Shown: positions 1 to 7,512, counted from the stretch's first letter. The stretch: 64,000 nucleotides of DNA from CAYNHQ01 sp964397255 (GCA_964397255.1 CAYNHQ010000001.1:372001-436000), one strand, 5' to 3'. The notes: generated by a model from the letters alone, not told the origin. Made by a program: numbers and translations.

Positions 1-115
1 GCCCGGTAAGTTGAAAAGATGGGTCGAGAGAAATTAAAGGTTTCCCCCTTATGGTGTAGCGCTTCACCATCGGTAGAAGCGGAATTTTGACATCTCACAA
101 GGAGGAAACCCTACT
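1..115 (+). other. Non-coding left flank of IS110 element with palindrome
   Basis: This is the non-coding DNA between the window edge and the transposase start. A near-perfect palindrome, ATGGTGTAGCGCTTCACCAT at 51-70, has six-base arms and a central AGCGCT, with a single symmetric T/T mismatch. A strong Shine-Dalgarno (AAGGAGGAAA) lies just before the start at 116. In IS110-group elements the left non-coding end encodes the bridge RNA, so the palindrome could be part of that RNA or a regulatory stem. The true left end of the element probably lies outside the window. Confidence 0.5.
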
Positions 116-1174
116 ATGTACGATCATTACATAGCGTTAGATTGGTCTCAAAAAGTGATGGCTTTTGCAAGACTCACAGAAGGTTCATCGTTTGTGGATC
201 AACAAGAGCTACCGAGTAACGTTCGTGAGTTTCAATTGTACTTAAGCCGACTCCGAGGGAAAAAGATTCTGACGTTTGAGGAAACGACGACTTCCCAATG
301 GCTCTACACGGAGCTCCGTGAATATGTGGATGAGCTTATTATCTGCGATCCGTGGCGAAACCGTTTGCTTTTGGACGGGCCGAAGACCGATCGGCGAGAT
401 GCTCAAAAGCTTGCGCTGCTTCTTCGCGGGAATCTTCTAAAACCCGTCTTTCACAGTGGCGACCAATTTTTGCAACTTCGAAAATTGGTCAGTGGCTACC
501 GAGATCTCGTTCAAGCGCTCGTCCGGGTTCAATGTCAGCGAGGAGCTCTTTTTCGAGCGGAAGGTCTTCCGTATTCGGCCGAGCTCCCCAAGAAAAGTAT
601 TCCGGAATTTGTACAGGCAGGAGTGGATCGAAGATTGGAGCTCTACACCCAGGAGAAAGAACGCTACGAAACCGAATTTAAGCGACTGACCAAAGTGCAT
701 CGTTGCCTTCGAAATCTTCAATCGCTTCCCGGAATCGGACTCATAGGATCGATGAAAATCGCTGCGCAGGTTGTGGACCCTTCGCGATTCCCCAACCGAG
801 GAGCCTTTTGGAGCTACTGTGGTCTGGTTCGGTTAGAAAAGATGAGTGGAGGGCGAAGCTACGGAAAGAGAACCCCTCGGTATTGTCGTGTTCTCAAAGA
901 AGTCTTTAAAACCGGAGCTCAAACGGCGGCCAATCCCAAATGGAAAGCCGTGCGTCCCAATCCTCTCCACTCGTACTTTCTCTATCTCGTTCAGGAGAAA
1001 GGCTATCCCGAGTGGAAAGCCCGTCATGCCTGTGCTCGCCGATTAGCTACGCTGGCTTTGGGAGTACTCAAAAGTGGCAAGCCGTACAAACATTCACTCA
1101 AGGAGGGACGCTCTCACCACAAACGAAAGCCGACGGTTTCTCTTCCAACGGATCTGCAAAACGCGAGCGCATAG
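116..1174 (+). CDS. IS110-family transposase (DEDD/Ser recombinase)
   Basis: This protein (352 aa, close to the usual 300-400) cuts and joins DNA for an IS110 element, guided in studied members by a bridge RNA made from the element's own non-coding end. The N-terminal RuvC-like DEDD domain shows the acidic motifs ALDWS (D9), FEETTT (E55-E56) and KTDRRDAQKL near residues 90-99. The C-terminal Transposase_20 domain shows LPGIGLIGS and then a conserved serine, S244, in the MSGG motif, where the IS110 catalytic serine sits. The reading frame is intact, so the copy may be active. A strong Shine-Dalgarno precedes the ATG. The family is clear; the exact element and its ends are not determined. Confidence 0.93.
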   Translation: MYDHYIALDWSQKVMAFARLTEGSSFVDQQELPSNVREFQLYLSRLRGKKILTFEETTTSQWLYTELREYVDELIICDPWRNRLLLDGPKTDRRDAQKLALLLRGNLLKPVFHSGDQFLQLRKLVSGYRDLVQALVRVQCQRGALFRAEGLPYSAELPKKSIPEFVQAGVDRRLELYTQEKERYETEFKRLTKVHRCLRNLQSLPGIGLIGSMKIAAQVVDPSRFPNRGAFWSYCGLVRLEKMSGGRSYGKRTPRYCRVLKEVFKTGAQTAANPKWKAVRPNPLHSYFLYLVQEKGYPEWKARHACARRLATLALGVLKSGKPYKHSLKEGRSHHKRKPTVSLPTDLQNASA

Positions 1175-1543
1175 AAACGTAGGGAATGATTTCCCCTCCC
1201 GTTTTTGCAGAAGCGGATGAGTGCTCAATTGGCTCGGTATTCCTTGGATTCTCCAAGCGTAATCAGGTGCCCGGTTAGCCCTCCGCGATTTTCTGAAATT
1301 TATCGTAGCCGGCTGTCGGAGATTTCTCCGATCGCTCAGAGCTCAGATAGACGCGTTAGAAAATCATTCCGATAAAGAAACAACGGTGACGGGAAATCCA
1401 AAAAACTCCCTACCTCGAGATCGCTAGCCTTTGCTCGTCCCTCTCCCTTTCGGGCGTCGACCCCTCGTAAGCCATGTCCGCCTCATCGCCGATCCCTATT
1501 CACTTGACGAGCTTTTCCATAGACTCGCTTCCTTTATGGAGTT
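1175..1543. other. Non-coding right flank of IS110 element
   Basis: No convincing gene lies in these 369 bases. GGGAA (1182-1186) and TTCCC (1191-1195) can pair, with a short T-run at 1202-1206, giving a weak terminator candidate after the transposase. A perfect 7-bp stem, TCGGAGA (1316-1322) with TCTCCGA (1325-1331), lies further on. The right end of the IS element should be in this stretch. The word GCCCGGTTAG at about 1269-1278 differs by one base from the first ten bases of the window, which is a possible end repeat but short. In the IS1111 branch of the family the RNA lies on this side, so it cannot be excluded as the guide-RNA region. Confidence 0.4.
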
Positions 1544-2176
1544 CTATTCGAGGTCAACAATGCCGTTCTCCGTCCGAATTCGAGCTAACAGCCTTTGGGG
1601 GCCCTGGACTAGGTTGAAAACGCCCTGAACGTTAAGCTTCTTGAACAGCGGAGCGACACTTTCCGCCGCCGGATGTGAAAGTTTCAGCTCTAGAAGTTCA
1701 CAATTTCTTTCCTTGAGAAAATCGGTCGGATGATTTCCGCTGTCCCATTGAATGATCGATGGCAGAACGCCATCAAAAACCAATTGTCCGTCATCAGGAA
1801 TCGTAATTCGCCAAGAAAACTGGTTTCGGGTGAGCGAATGTATTTTACCTAGAGCAGGAATACGAGTCTCTGCCTCAACAGCATCATCAGAACTTGCTAC
1901 CCATGTAAGCAAAAAAGGACGCTGGTTCGCACGCTCTTGCACCTTGGGATCGTCTAAGTCGAACCAACGTCTCCGCTCCAATTGCTTCGCCTCAGGATCA
2001 ATTGCGATCAATTCCAGATAAGCGTTTCCCAATTTCAATAGGTGATTGTGAGTCCCCATCGTGACATGCTTACCGCCACGTTGAGGAAGCACTCCGAGCG
2101 TCTCCCGCAAAAAGTCGTCTCCCTGTTCAAGGTTACGACATGCTACGACGAGATGATCAATCCGACAGTTCACCAT
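1544..2176 (-). CDS. VOC-family protein (Glyoxalase_3-like)
   Basis: The product (210 aa) resembles the Glyoxalase_3 branch of the vicinal oxygen chelate superfamily, metal-dependent enzymes that act on small molecules; the substrate cannot be read from sequence. Diagnostic features are the start CRIDHLVVACRNLEQGDDFL, the early GTHNHLLKLGNAYLELIAID strand, which carries the typical NHL and YLELI motifs, and a second half-module ending the protein. The start chosen is the ATG at 2176, because AAGGAG stands just upstream, while a longer version would start at a TTG at 2191. It is a single gene with no operon partner. The family call is good; the function is unknown. Confidence 0.78.
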   Translation of the reverse strand: MVNCRIDHLVVACRNLEQGDDFLRETLGVLPQRGGKHVTMGTHNHLLKLGNAYLELIAIDPEAKQLERRRWFDLDDPKVQERANQRPFLLTWVASSDDAVEAETRIPALGKIHSLTRNQFSWRITIPDDGQLVFDGVLPSIIQWDSGNHPTDFLKERNCELLELKLSHPAAESVAPLFKKLNVQGVFNLVQGPQRLLARIRTENGIVDLE

Positions 2177-2260
2177 TTCTCCTTGCCCCAATAAATCTGG
2201 CAGCTACATATCGTATTACGCAATAGTGCTACAAGAAGGAAAGCCAAACGGACGAAATGT

Positions 2261-2313
2261 GAATTACCTTGGTCGATCCTAGCCAAGAACCTGAAGATAA
2301 AAAATAGCTCTTC
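2261..2313 (+). pseudogene. Relic of a serine recombinase 3' end
   Basis: About 51 bases here align with bases 6708-6759 inside the intact recombinase gene, with around seven substitutions and one missing base. The reading frame encodes ELPWSILAKN followed by LKIKNSSS, against ELPWSILAKN-RENKKWLP in the intact gene. Nothing resembling the rest of a recombinase lies upstream, where the VOC gene sits, so only the extreme 3' end survives. It shows that a related element was once inserted at or near this place. Confidence 0.6.
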
Positions 2314-2385
2314 GGTTACAACATGGATGATTTTCCGAATCGAATTAGGTGAGTTTGGAGTTCAGTCGTGCTAATGGGAGTGCCT

Positions 2386-2835
2386 ATGAGGATTGCGATC
2401 GGCGCCGATGGAAAATCAGCAGCTTCAGAGGCTGTGATTAGGTGGCTCGGAGAGAACGGTCATGAAGTACAACTATTTGGTGTACTTGCGGATAGTCCGG
2501 ATGGATGGTTATGGCCCAAAGTAGCTCAGGAAGTAGCACAGTCCGTTGCGTCAAAAAAATTTGAGCAGGGAATTCTCTTTTGTTGGACCGGTACAGGCAT
2601 CTCCATGGCTGCCAATAAAATTCCGGGAATTCGTGCGGCTTTGTGCGCGGATGCAGAAACTGCAAGGGGTGCACGAATCTGGAATGATGCAAATGTCTTG
2701 GCGATGAGTCTGAGAACTTTATCTGAAGAAGTTGCGCGGGAGATTCTGAAAGTGTGGTTCTCTACGGCGGCCAGCGACGATAGAAATGATGTTACATGCA
2801 TCGAGTATCTGAAGAATATGGAAACAAATGATTAG
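2386..2835 (+). CDS. RpiB/LacAB-family protein lacking active-site histidines
   Basis: This 149-aa protein belongs to the ribose-5-phosphate isomerase B / LacA / LacB family. It keeps the phosphate-binding and catalytic-cysteine block (ILFCWTGTGISMAANK, then PGIRAALC) and NDANVLA. Two residues normally histidine are replaced: the N-terminal GxDHxG is GADGKS, and the RxHN motif is RIWN. An ordinary isomerase is therefore doubtful; it may act on another sugar phosphate or be a binding protein. I chose the ATG at 2386, preceded by GGGAG, over a GTG at 2368. The next gene overlaps it by 8 bp, so the two are probably co-translated. Confidence 0.75.
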   Translation: MRIAIGADGKSAASEAVIRWLGENGHEVQLFGVLADSPDGWLWPKVAQEVAQSVASKKFEQGILFCWTGTGISMAANKIPGIRAALCADAETARGARIWNDANVLAMSLRTLSEEVAREILKVWFSTAASDDRNDVTCIEYLKNMETND

Positions 2836-3172
2836 AGAAATCATCCAGCCCCTGGGTAAAAGGGTAGTTACTGTCGTCACGCTTGAGAATCAAACGAACT
2901 TATTCGCATTGAAAGACATTCTTGAGCAAAAGGAAATAGCAAGAAGGTTGGTTATAGTTCCTTCAGAACAGATTGTTCTGAGATCGGGCAAGCCGAAAAT
3001 CGACAAACAACAAACAATGATCATCTACACGGATAGTGAAAACAATACGAATCGGCTGCACACAACGCTTGCAGAAATGAACTTATGTGAAGCATCATTT
3101 TCATTACCCCTCAGAGACGCACCAAAATCGCTAACTGCACATTTACAAATTGGTAGTCTGAAGATTGTCTAG
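2828..3172 (+). CDS. Hypothetical protein coupled to RpiB-like gene
   Basis: I do not recognise this 114-aa protein. It starts MIREIIQPLGKRVV, has no signal peptide or membrane segment, and alternates short predicted strands and helices with a mid-protein run of polar residues (SENNTNRLH). Its ATG lies inside the last codons of the RpiB-like gene (8-bp overlap), which indicates a shared transcript and translational coupling. A role with the sugar-phosphate protein is an inference from position only. It could be a small partner subunit. Confidence 0.55.
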   Translation: MIREIIQPLGKRVVTVVTLENQTNLFALKDILEQKEIARRLVIVPSEQIVLRSGKPKIDKQQTMIIYTDSENNTNRLHTTLAEMNLCEASFSLPLRDAPKSLTAHLQIGSLKIV

Positions 3173-3235
3173 TTTTCTAACTGCCTGCGAATCCGTCCCC
3201 AAGGAAAACACGATCAGCATAACTATTTGATATTA

Positions 3236-4756
3236 TTATTTATTTTTTGTATCGGCTTCTTGTTTTCCAAACAGCTTAGAAAACAAACCTTGTTCCGGGG
3301 TAACCCCTGGTAGCCGATAACGTCTGCTTTGCTTTGCCGCATCTGGATTACTAATAACCAAGAGGCCCAGTTTCACCCAGTTCTTCAAAGTCTTTGAAGC
3401 CTTTATGGGATCATCGGTTCTGAGAATGCGCCTGACCTGTGCGTTTCCAATGTCGACATTCTTCTTCAAATAATCATGAACCTGATCCCAAATGCTCGGC
3501 CGGACTTCGTTAAAAAGAAAAACGATAACGGCTTCGTCAGCAATATCCGGCCTCGTTAAAAAAACTGGCGGATAGAGATTCGATTGTCCCATCGTTTGAT
3601 ACATCATTTTCACTCCCTCACCCGCATCAAGATTGGGGGGCTGAGGAAATTCACGCAAATGATCCACCAGCGCCCTATTTCTAGGATGCGATCCCTTTAT
3701 TGAGATGTTTGAAGGCGTTACACCGCCGGGAAAAACTCCAGGGCTTTCAATTTCAATACGATTTGCAAAGATCCGAATATGTGTGTCGGCCGAAAGTCGA
3801 TAATCTCGATGAATGACCGCATTTGTAATTGCTTCCGTGATGACTCGCACAGGATACTTCTGTGCAATCTCAAAACCCAAGGGACCAATTTGAATTCCAG
3901 ATGCCAGAGAATCCACAACAGCGTCTCGCGCTTGTACAATCTGCATCTTTAGTGCTCCCCCGATTGTTTTTGGTTTTCGAAGAAGGTTTGTATCAACCTT
4001 ATGGTCAATCGATTCACCACGATAATGAAATATTCGTATCGAGCATTTCGAATCCAGTAATCCAGCGGGCTCTTCAGCAAAGAGAAGAACTGCCGCACGA
4101 GCAGGCAACATACGTCCACTTGAATCTTTTCGTGCGAGACCCAGGTGGAACAAAGCTTCGGAAATTTCGCGCGTCAGCTTTCTGTAGTCTCGATATTCTT
4201 TCCAATAAACGGTATCGAGCAATTCAAAGGGCACATCAACAAGCGAAGTTACTACGCTCGTCTCTCCCCGTTGCATGGAAAGCGTCGTAATCTCTTTTGC
4301 ATTTAGATGCCGGTTCGTACTCCCTTCCCGGACGAAAGTTCCTGCTCCCTCAACAGAGTGAACCGAATAGGACTTACTTACCTTTATTATGACTATGGAA
4401 CCTCGTTTACCATTTCGAAGCGTGCACCCAATTTCCACAAATTGAAGGGGCTCACTATGAGGAAGAGAAAGAGATGGGTTAATCCGTTGGCTGAGCTCGC
4501 GTTTTAAATCAGAAATAGACTCTTCGTTTTCTTGAATTCCATAAACTCGGTCTCTACCAGAACCTTTCTTAGAATCCTCGATACCGAGCACAAGAATTCC
4601 GCCATTCAAATTAGCAAATGCAGAAATTGTTCTTAGCTTGTGCGTATTTTCGCCTGCGCGTTTGACTTCGAAGCTTTGGCCTTCGGGGATCTCCAGAAGC
4701 TGGTCTACAAACGAGTCGTCCATATCGGGCAAGTATTCTGATGGTTGGTTAAGCAC
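3236..4756 (-). CDS. AlbA_2-domain ATP-binding protein (Schlafen/RecG-like regulator)
   Basis: This 506-aa protein has the architecture of the family often labelled putative transcriptional regulator or RecG-like helicase. The N-terminal AlbA_2 (Schlafen) domain, residues about 20-140, shows EGQSFEVKRA, ISAFANLNGGILVLGIED and the closing FVREGSTNRHLNAKEI. A central region resembles the HATPase_c_4 domain, with ITEAITNAVIHRDY at about 290-310. The C-terminus is winged-helix-like (DIGNAQVRRIL, KASKTLKNWVKLGLLV). Relatives bind nucleic acid and are common in defence and mobile-element regions, which fits this setting. It lies convergent to the RpiB-like pair, with the recombinase beyond it. There is no sign of truncation. 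Confidence 0.85.
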   Translation of the reverse strand: MLNQPSEYLPDMDDSFVDQLLEIPEGQSFEVKRAGENTHKLRTISAFANLNGGILVLGIEDSKKGSGRDRVYGIQENEESISDLKRELSQRINPSLSLPHSEPLQFVEIGCTLRNGKRGSIVIIKVSKSYSVHSVEGAGTFVREGSTNRHLNAKEITTLSMQRGETSVVTSLVDVPFELLDTVYWKEYRDYRKLTREISEALFHLGLARKDSSGRMLPARAAVLLFAEEPAGLLDSKCSIRIFHYRGESIDHKVDTNLLRKPKTIGGALKMQIVQARDAVVDSLASGIQIGPLGFEIAQKYPVRVITEAITNAVIHRDYRLSADTHIRIFANRIEIESPGVFPGGVTPSNISIKGSHPRNRALVDHLREFPQPPNLDAGEGVKMMYQTMGQSNLYPPVFLTRPDIADEAVIVFLFNEVRPSIWDQVHDYLKKNVDIGNAQVRRILRTDDPIKASKTLKNWVKLGLLVISNPDAAKQSRRYRLPGVTPEQGLFSKLFGKQEADTKNK

Positions 4757-5014
4757 GCTCAGTTTTCATTTATCTCGTTTCTTTCCCTCTGAAAATGGAA
4801 AGCATTTTAGTGGCTCGGGCTCCTTTTTTCCCCCGAACCCCCAAAAGGAGCCCTCGCCCCGTTCTTCCGGTGTGGGCCGGAACCAAATCGGCCGAAGGCC
4901 GTGGGTCGCTGGGTTTCGCAAGGCAAGGTACCGCGGAATCAGCAAAAACGGCTGCACTGCGTGCAAAAGACGTGATGGAGGCGGGCTTTTTCCGCCGACA
5001 GCGCGACTTTTGCG

Positions 5015-5155
5015 TCATCCATCGTATTTTTTCTTAAAATGCGATCGAGATTCGTTATAGCCGGGGAGCCATTTTTTATTTTCGCGATTTTTGGCCAGGA
5101 TCGACCAAGGTAACTCGTAGGAAAATTTGAGCGTTTTGCCCCCCAGGCGAACGTT
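5015..5155 (-). pseudogene. Inverted 3' fragment of serine recombinase gene
   Basis: On the minus strand, 5155 down to 5063 encodes exactly residues 451-481 of the neighbouring recombinase (NVRLGGK to KKWLP) with no base changed. It then continues in frame for 15 further codons (GYNESRSHFKKKYDG) to a TGA at 5017-5015. This looks like a natural recombinase C-terminus. No upstream coding region precedes it on this strand, because the match stops abruptly at 5155. It is therefore either a fragment of a second copy or the original end of the present gene, separated from it by inversion. Confidence 0.72.
5063..5155 (-). repeat. 93-bp inverted repeat, left copy
   Basis: These 93 bases are the exact reverse complement of 6669-6761 by base-by-base reading, including the run of six C/G and the run of six A/T. 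The identity ends sharply at both sides: 5156 and 5062 differ from the partners of 6668 and 6762. The two copies enclose 1,513 bp, which is most of the recombinase gene and its promoter region. Confidence 0.95.
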
Positions 5156-5192
5156 TCACCTTTTCGAGATTGTGTTTCATCTCTTCAAGGTG

Positions 5193-5212
5193 TCACGCAC
5201 ACGTGCGTGTGA
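5193..5212. promoter_or_regulatory. 20-bp imperfect palindrome upstream of recombinase
   Basis: TCACGCACACGTGCGTGTGA is symmetric at eight of ten base-pair positions around a central CG. It lies 38 bp inside the left inverted repeat and about 107 bp before the recombinase start. Serine recombinases bind as dimers to imperfect palindromes with a central dinucleotide, so this could be a half of an attachment site or an operator. There is no direct evidence for either role. Confidence 0.35.
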
Positions 5213-5318
5213 GCCGATCATGCTTGAGGTGTCTCTTTCGGATTCCAAATCGCAGGAAAATCAAAACCCCTTGACCGGAACAATTCAAAGGCAATGCTTC
5301 GCATGAGAAATGTGGTAG

Positions 5319-7313
5319 ATGGCCGTCATGGCCAATCGATTTTTCATCTACGCACGCAAATCAACCGATGTTGAAGAGAAACAAGTTCTCTCCATTCCAC
5401 AACAACTCGATGAACTGCGTGCGTATGCATTGAAAGAACGTCTCACCGTTGTTCGCGAATACACCGAGGCCATGACGGCCAAGACTCCCGGCCGCATCGT
5501 CTTTGGTCAGATGCTCGATGCGATCGAGCGAGGTGAAGCCAACGGAATCATTTCTTGGCATCCCGATCGCCTCGCGCGCAATTCTGTCGATGGCGGCCGG
5601 ATCATCTACCTGCTGGATTGCGAGAAACTGTCGGCGCTCAAGTGCCCAACGTTTTGGTTCGAGAACACTCCGCAGGGAAAATTCATGCTCAGCATTGCCT
5701 TTGGGCAATCGAAATACTTCGTCGACAACCTTTCGGAAAACGTCAAAAGGGCGGTGCGGCATAAACTCAAAGCGGGTGAGTGGCCGGGGTGGGCACCTAC
5801 CGGATACTTAAACGATCGAAATTCCCGAAAGGTTGTCGTGGATCCGGTCAAGGGGCCGCTGGTTCGCCGGCTTTTTGAAGCGTATGCGTCCGGCCGACAT
5901 TCCGTCGCGTCTCTGCGTCGTGCCGCTGCTGAGTGGGGGTTATTGAGTCGTCAGGGAAATCCGCTCGCGCCGGCTGTTGTCTTTCAATTTCTTCGCAATC
6001 CCTTTTACTACGGTTTGATGCGAATGCATGGCGAGCTTCATGAGGGGACACATCCCCCACTCATCAGCCAGGCACTCTTTCAAAAAGTTCAAGAACTTCT
6101 CAGTCAGAAAGGCCGTCCGCAAACGCTCAAAAAGCATCACTTTCCGCTCCTTGGCCTGGCTCATTGCGAATCATGTGGTTGTGGGATCTCGGCAGAGCGA
6201 CAGAGAACACATTCCTATTACCGTTGCACAAAGAAACGCTGCAAATGTTTGGAGCCTTACATTCGGGAAGAGGAGTTGTCGGAACAAATTCGCGAGGCGA
6301 TCGCGAATGTCGCTCTGCCTACTGAGACCTATTCAAAGATGATTAGTGAATTGGCCAAGGAACGGAATTCAGAGAGCCAGACAGTTACTCCCCTCCGCCA
6401 AAATCTCGAAGCCGTGCAAACGAAGATCAATCGGCTTCTCGATCTTCACTTGGACGGAGCCGTCGATAAGTCGGAATACGTCGCCCGAAAGAAATCTTTG
6501 CTGAATCAAAAGCTCCAGATTGAAGAAAAATTGAAGGAATCGGCGGAGGGGGCAACTGTCTGGCTCGAACAGTTCCGAAATTTCCTGATCACGGCTCACC
6601 AGGCGGGTCCGCGCGCGACCGATCCGAATTTTCAGATCCAAAAAGAATTTTTCGAAAAAATCGGCTCGAACGTTCGCCTGGGGGGCAAAACGCTCAAATT
6701 TTCCTACGAGTTACCTTGGTCGATCCTGGCCAAAAATCGCGAAAATAAAAAATGGCTCCCCTACATGAAGTCGAAAGGCCCGCTTCCTCCTCCGCGCAAT
6801 GGATATATGTCGAGCCTTCAGGCAGCCGACAAGATTGGTGCGAGGAACGTCAGCCAACATTTCCTTGCGGATCTTGAGGACGCCAGACCATACTTAGAAA
6901 AGGAATTATTCGGTGGGGAAACAATACCTAACATCGCTGACCACCGTATTATTGGAGTGGACGACAAACTCACCATACCGGAAGTACGTGTCAACGATCG
7001 TTCCCCAGGATATGGGAATTGGAAGGGCGAAGCAGACTATCGGACGACCGGCGAAAGTCGGGGATATTATGAACGGGAGCCTAGTGTAGGACCTAACCCG
7101 CCGCGTGCCCCGGGAGTCCCTGAGTTAGAACGAATTCAAGAATGGGCAAAAACGGGACAATTTAAGGCAAAAGATATTCCGGGGCTCCAAGTACACTTGC
7201 GAGAAATGAGTCAACGGTTTGGCCGGTCAGATTCGCCGACCTCCATAAAATTTCAAACTAGCCTCGAGGAAACAATTAAAGTCCTTCACAAAACGATTGG
7301 TTTTCCCCTTTGA
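5319..7313 (+). CDS. Large serine recombinase with atypical C-terminal extension
   Basis: A site-specific DNA recombinase of the large serine class, 664 aa. The resolvase domain has catalytic S15 in FIYARKSTD, then IISWHPDRLARNSVDGG. The recombinase domain follows (GYLNDRNSR to about 270), then a zinc ribbon (CESCGCG ... YYRCTKKRCKC, about 280-305) and a coiled coil (about 350-415). Residues 451-481 are the segment duplicated in inverted orientation upstream. Normal members end soon after this block. Here about 183 further residues follow (482-664), unlike a recombinase, proline- and charge-rich, with more A+T. The gene is therefore probably a chimera made by rearrangement. Start ATG 5319 or 5328; neither has a clear Shine-Dalgarno. 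Confidence 0.88.
   Translation: MAVMANRFFIYARKSTDVEEKQVLSIPQQLDELRAYALKERLTVVREYTEAMTAKTPGRIVFGQMLDAIERGEANGIISWHPDRLARNSVDGGRIIYLLDCEKLSALKCPTFWFENTPQGKFMLSIAFGQSKYFVDNLSENVKRAVRHKLKAGEWPGWAPTGYLNDRNSRKVVVDPVKGPLVRRLFEAYASGRHSVASLRRAAAEWGLLSRQGNPLAPAVVFQFLRNPFYYGLMRMHGELHEGTHPPLISQALFQKVQELLSQKGRPQTLKKHHFPLLGLAHCESCGCGISAERQRTHSYYRCTKKRCKCLEPYIREEELSEQIREAIANVALPTETYSKMISELAKERNSESQTVTPLRQNLEAVQTKINRLLDLHLDGAVDKSEYVARKKSLLNQKLQIEEKLKESAEGATVWLEQFRNFLITAHQAGPRATDPNFQIQKEFFEKIGSNVRLGGKTLKFSYELPWSILAKNRENKKWLPYMKSKGPLPPPRNGYMSSLQAADKIGARNVSQHFLADLEDARPYLEKELFGGETIPNIADHRIIGVDDKLTIPEVRVNDRSPGYGNWKGEADYRTTGESRGYYEREPSVGPNPPRAPGVPELERIQEWAKTGQFKAKDIPGLQVHLREMSQRFGRSDSPTSIKFQTSLEETIKVLHKTIGFPL
5320..5481 (+). 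repeat. 14-bp inverted repeat pairing the start codon region
   Basis: TGGCCGTCATGGCC at 5320-5333, which covers the recombinase start codons, is the exact reverse complement of GGCCATGACGGCCA at 5468-5481 in the coding sequence. In the mRNA these could pair and hide the start region, or the two sites could be protein-binding sites. A perfect 14-bp match in so short a span is unlikely by chance, but both copies are also in-frame codons, so coincidence remains possible. Confidence 0.5.
6669..6761 (+). repeat. 93-bp inverted repeat, right copy
   Basis: This is the partner of 5063-5155 and covers exactly codons 451-481 of the recombinase gene. Homologous recombination between the copies would invert 5156-6668 and put the recombinase body in frame with the short 15-residue tail encoded on the minus strand at 5062-5018 in place of the present long tail. 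Confidence 0.95.
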
Positions 7314-7512
7314 TTGGAACAATCTTGAGAGTTCCTTCTCTTCTGTCGTTTGGAGGTGTTCGTAGCAAGAAATAAACTCTCGGATAATTTGAAACGAGGT
7401 CCCCGATTGGCAGTTTCTCTCACGGGAAAAGTGACCGGTCGTGCAACATAACCTCTGCGGCTTTAGAAGATTGCCTGTATAGCTGGAAGCACGCCGTATG
7501 TTGCGATTCGGC

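Larger units (their letters stand above)
4757..5318. other. Intergenic region upstream of recombinase
   Basis: This 562-bp gap separates the AlbA_2 gene and the recombinase, which diverge. The left half (about 4795-5010) is GC-rich with small stems such as CGGCC-GAA-GGCCG. Short open frames on both strands there show no recognisable protein; the minus-strand one begins with an ATG that overlaps, as ATGA, the stop of the recombinase 3' fragment at 5015-5017. The right half contains that inverted recombinase fragment (5015-5155), a 20-bp palindrome (5193-5212) and the recombinase upstream region. It is likely the end of a mobile element, with its attachment or promoter sites. Confidence 0.5.

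Noticed and set aside
1..1278. GCCCGGTAAG at 1-10 and GCCCGGTTAG at 1269-1278 as IS110 end repeats
   Set aside because: Ten bases with one mismatch are too short to claim ends, and IS110 elements usually lack terminal inverted repeats.
1431..1628. 65-aa plus-strand frame opposite the VOC gene end
   Set aside because: Mostly antisense to the VOC gene, without ribosome site.
3862..4290. 142-aa open frame opposite the AlbA_2 gene
   Set aside because: It is antisense to a gene with clear AlbA_2 motifs; no family features.
4770..5037. Short frames on both strands in the GC-rich part upstream of the recombinase
   Set aside because: They are mutually antisense and unlike any protein I know. The ATGA overlap with the recombinase fragment is noted in the intergenic entry but is not enough for a gene call.
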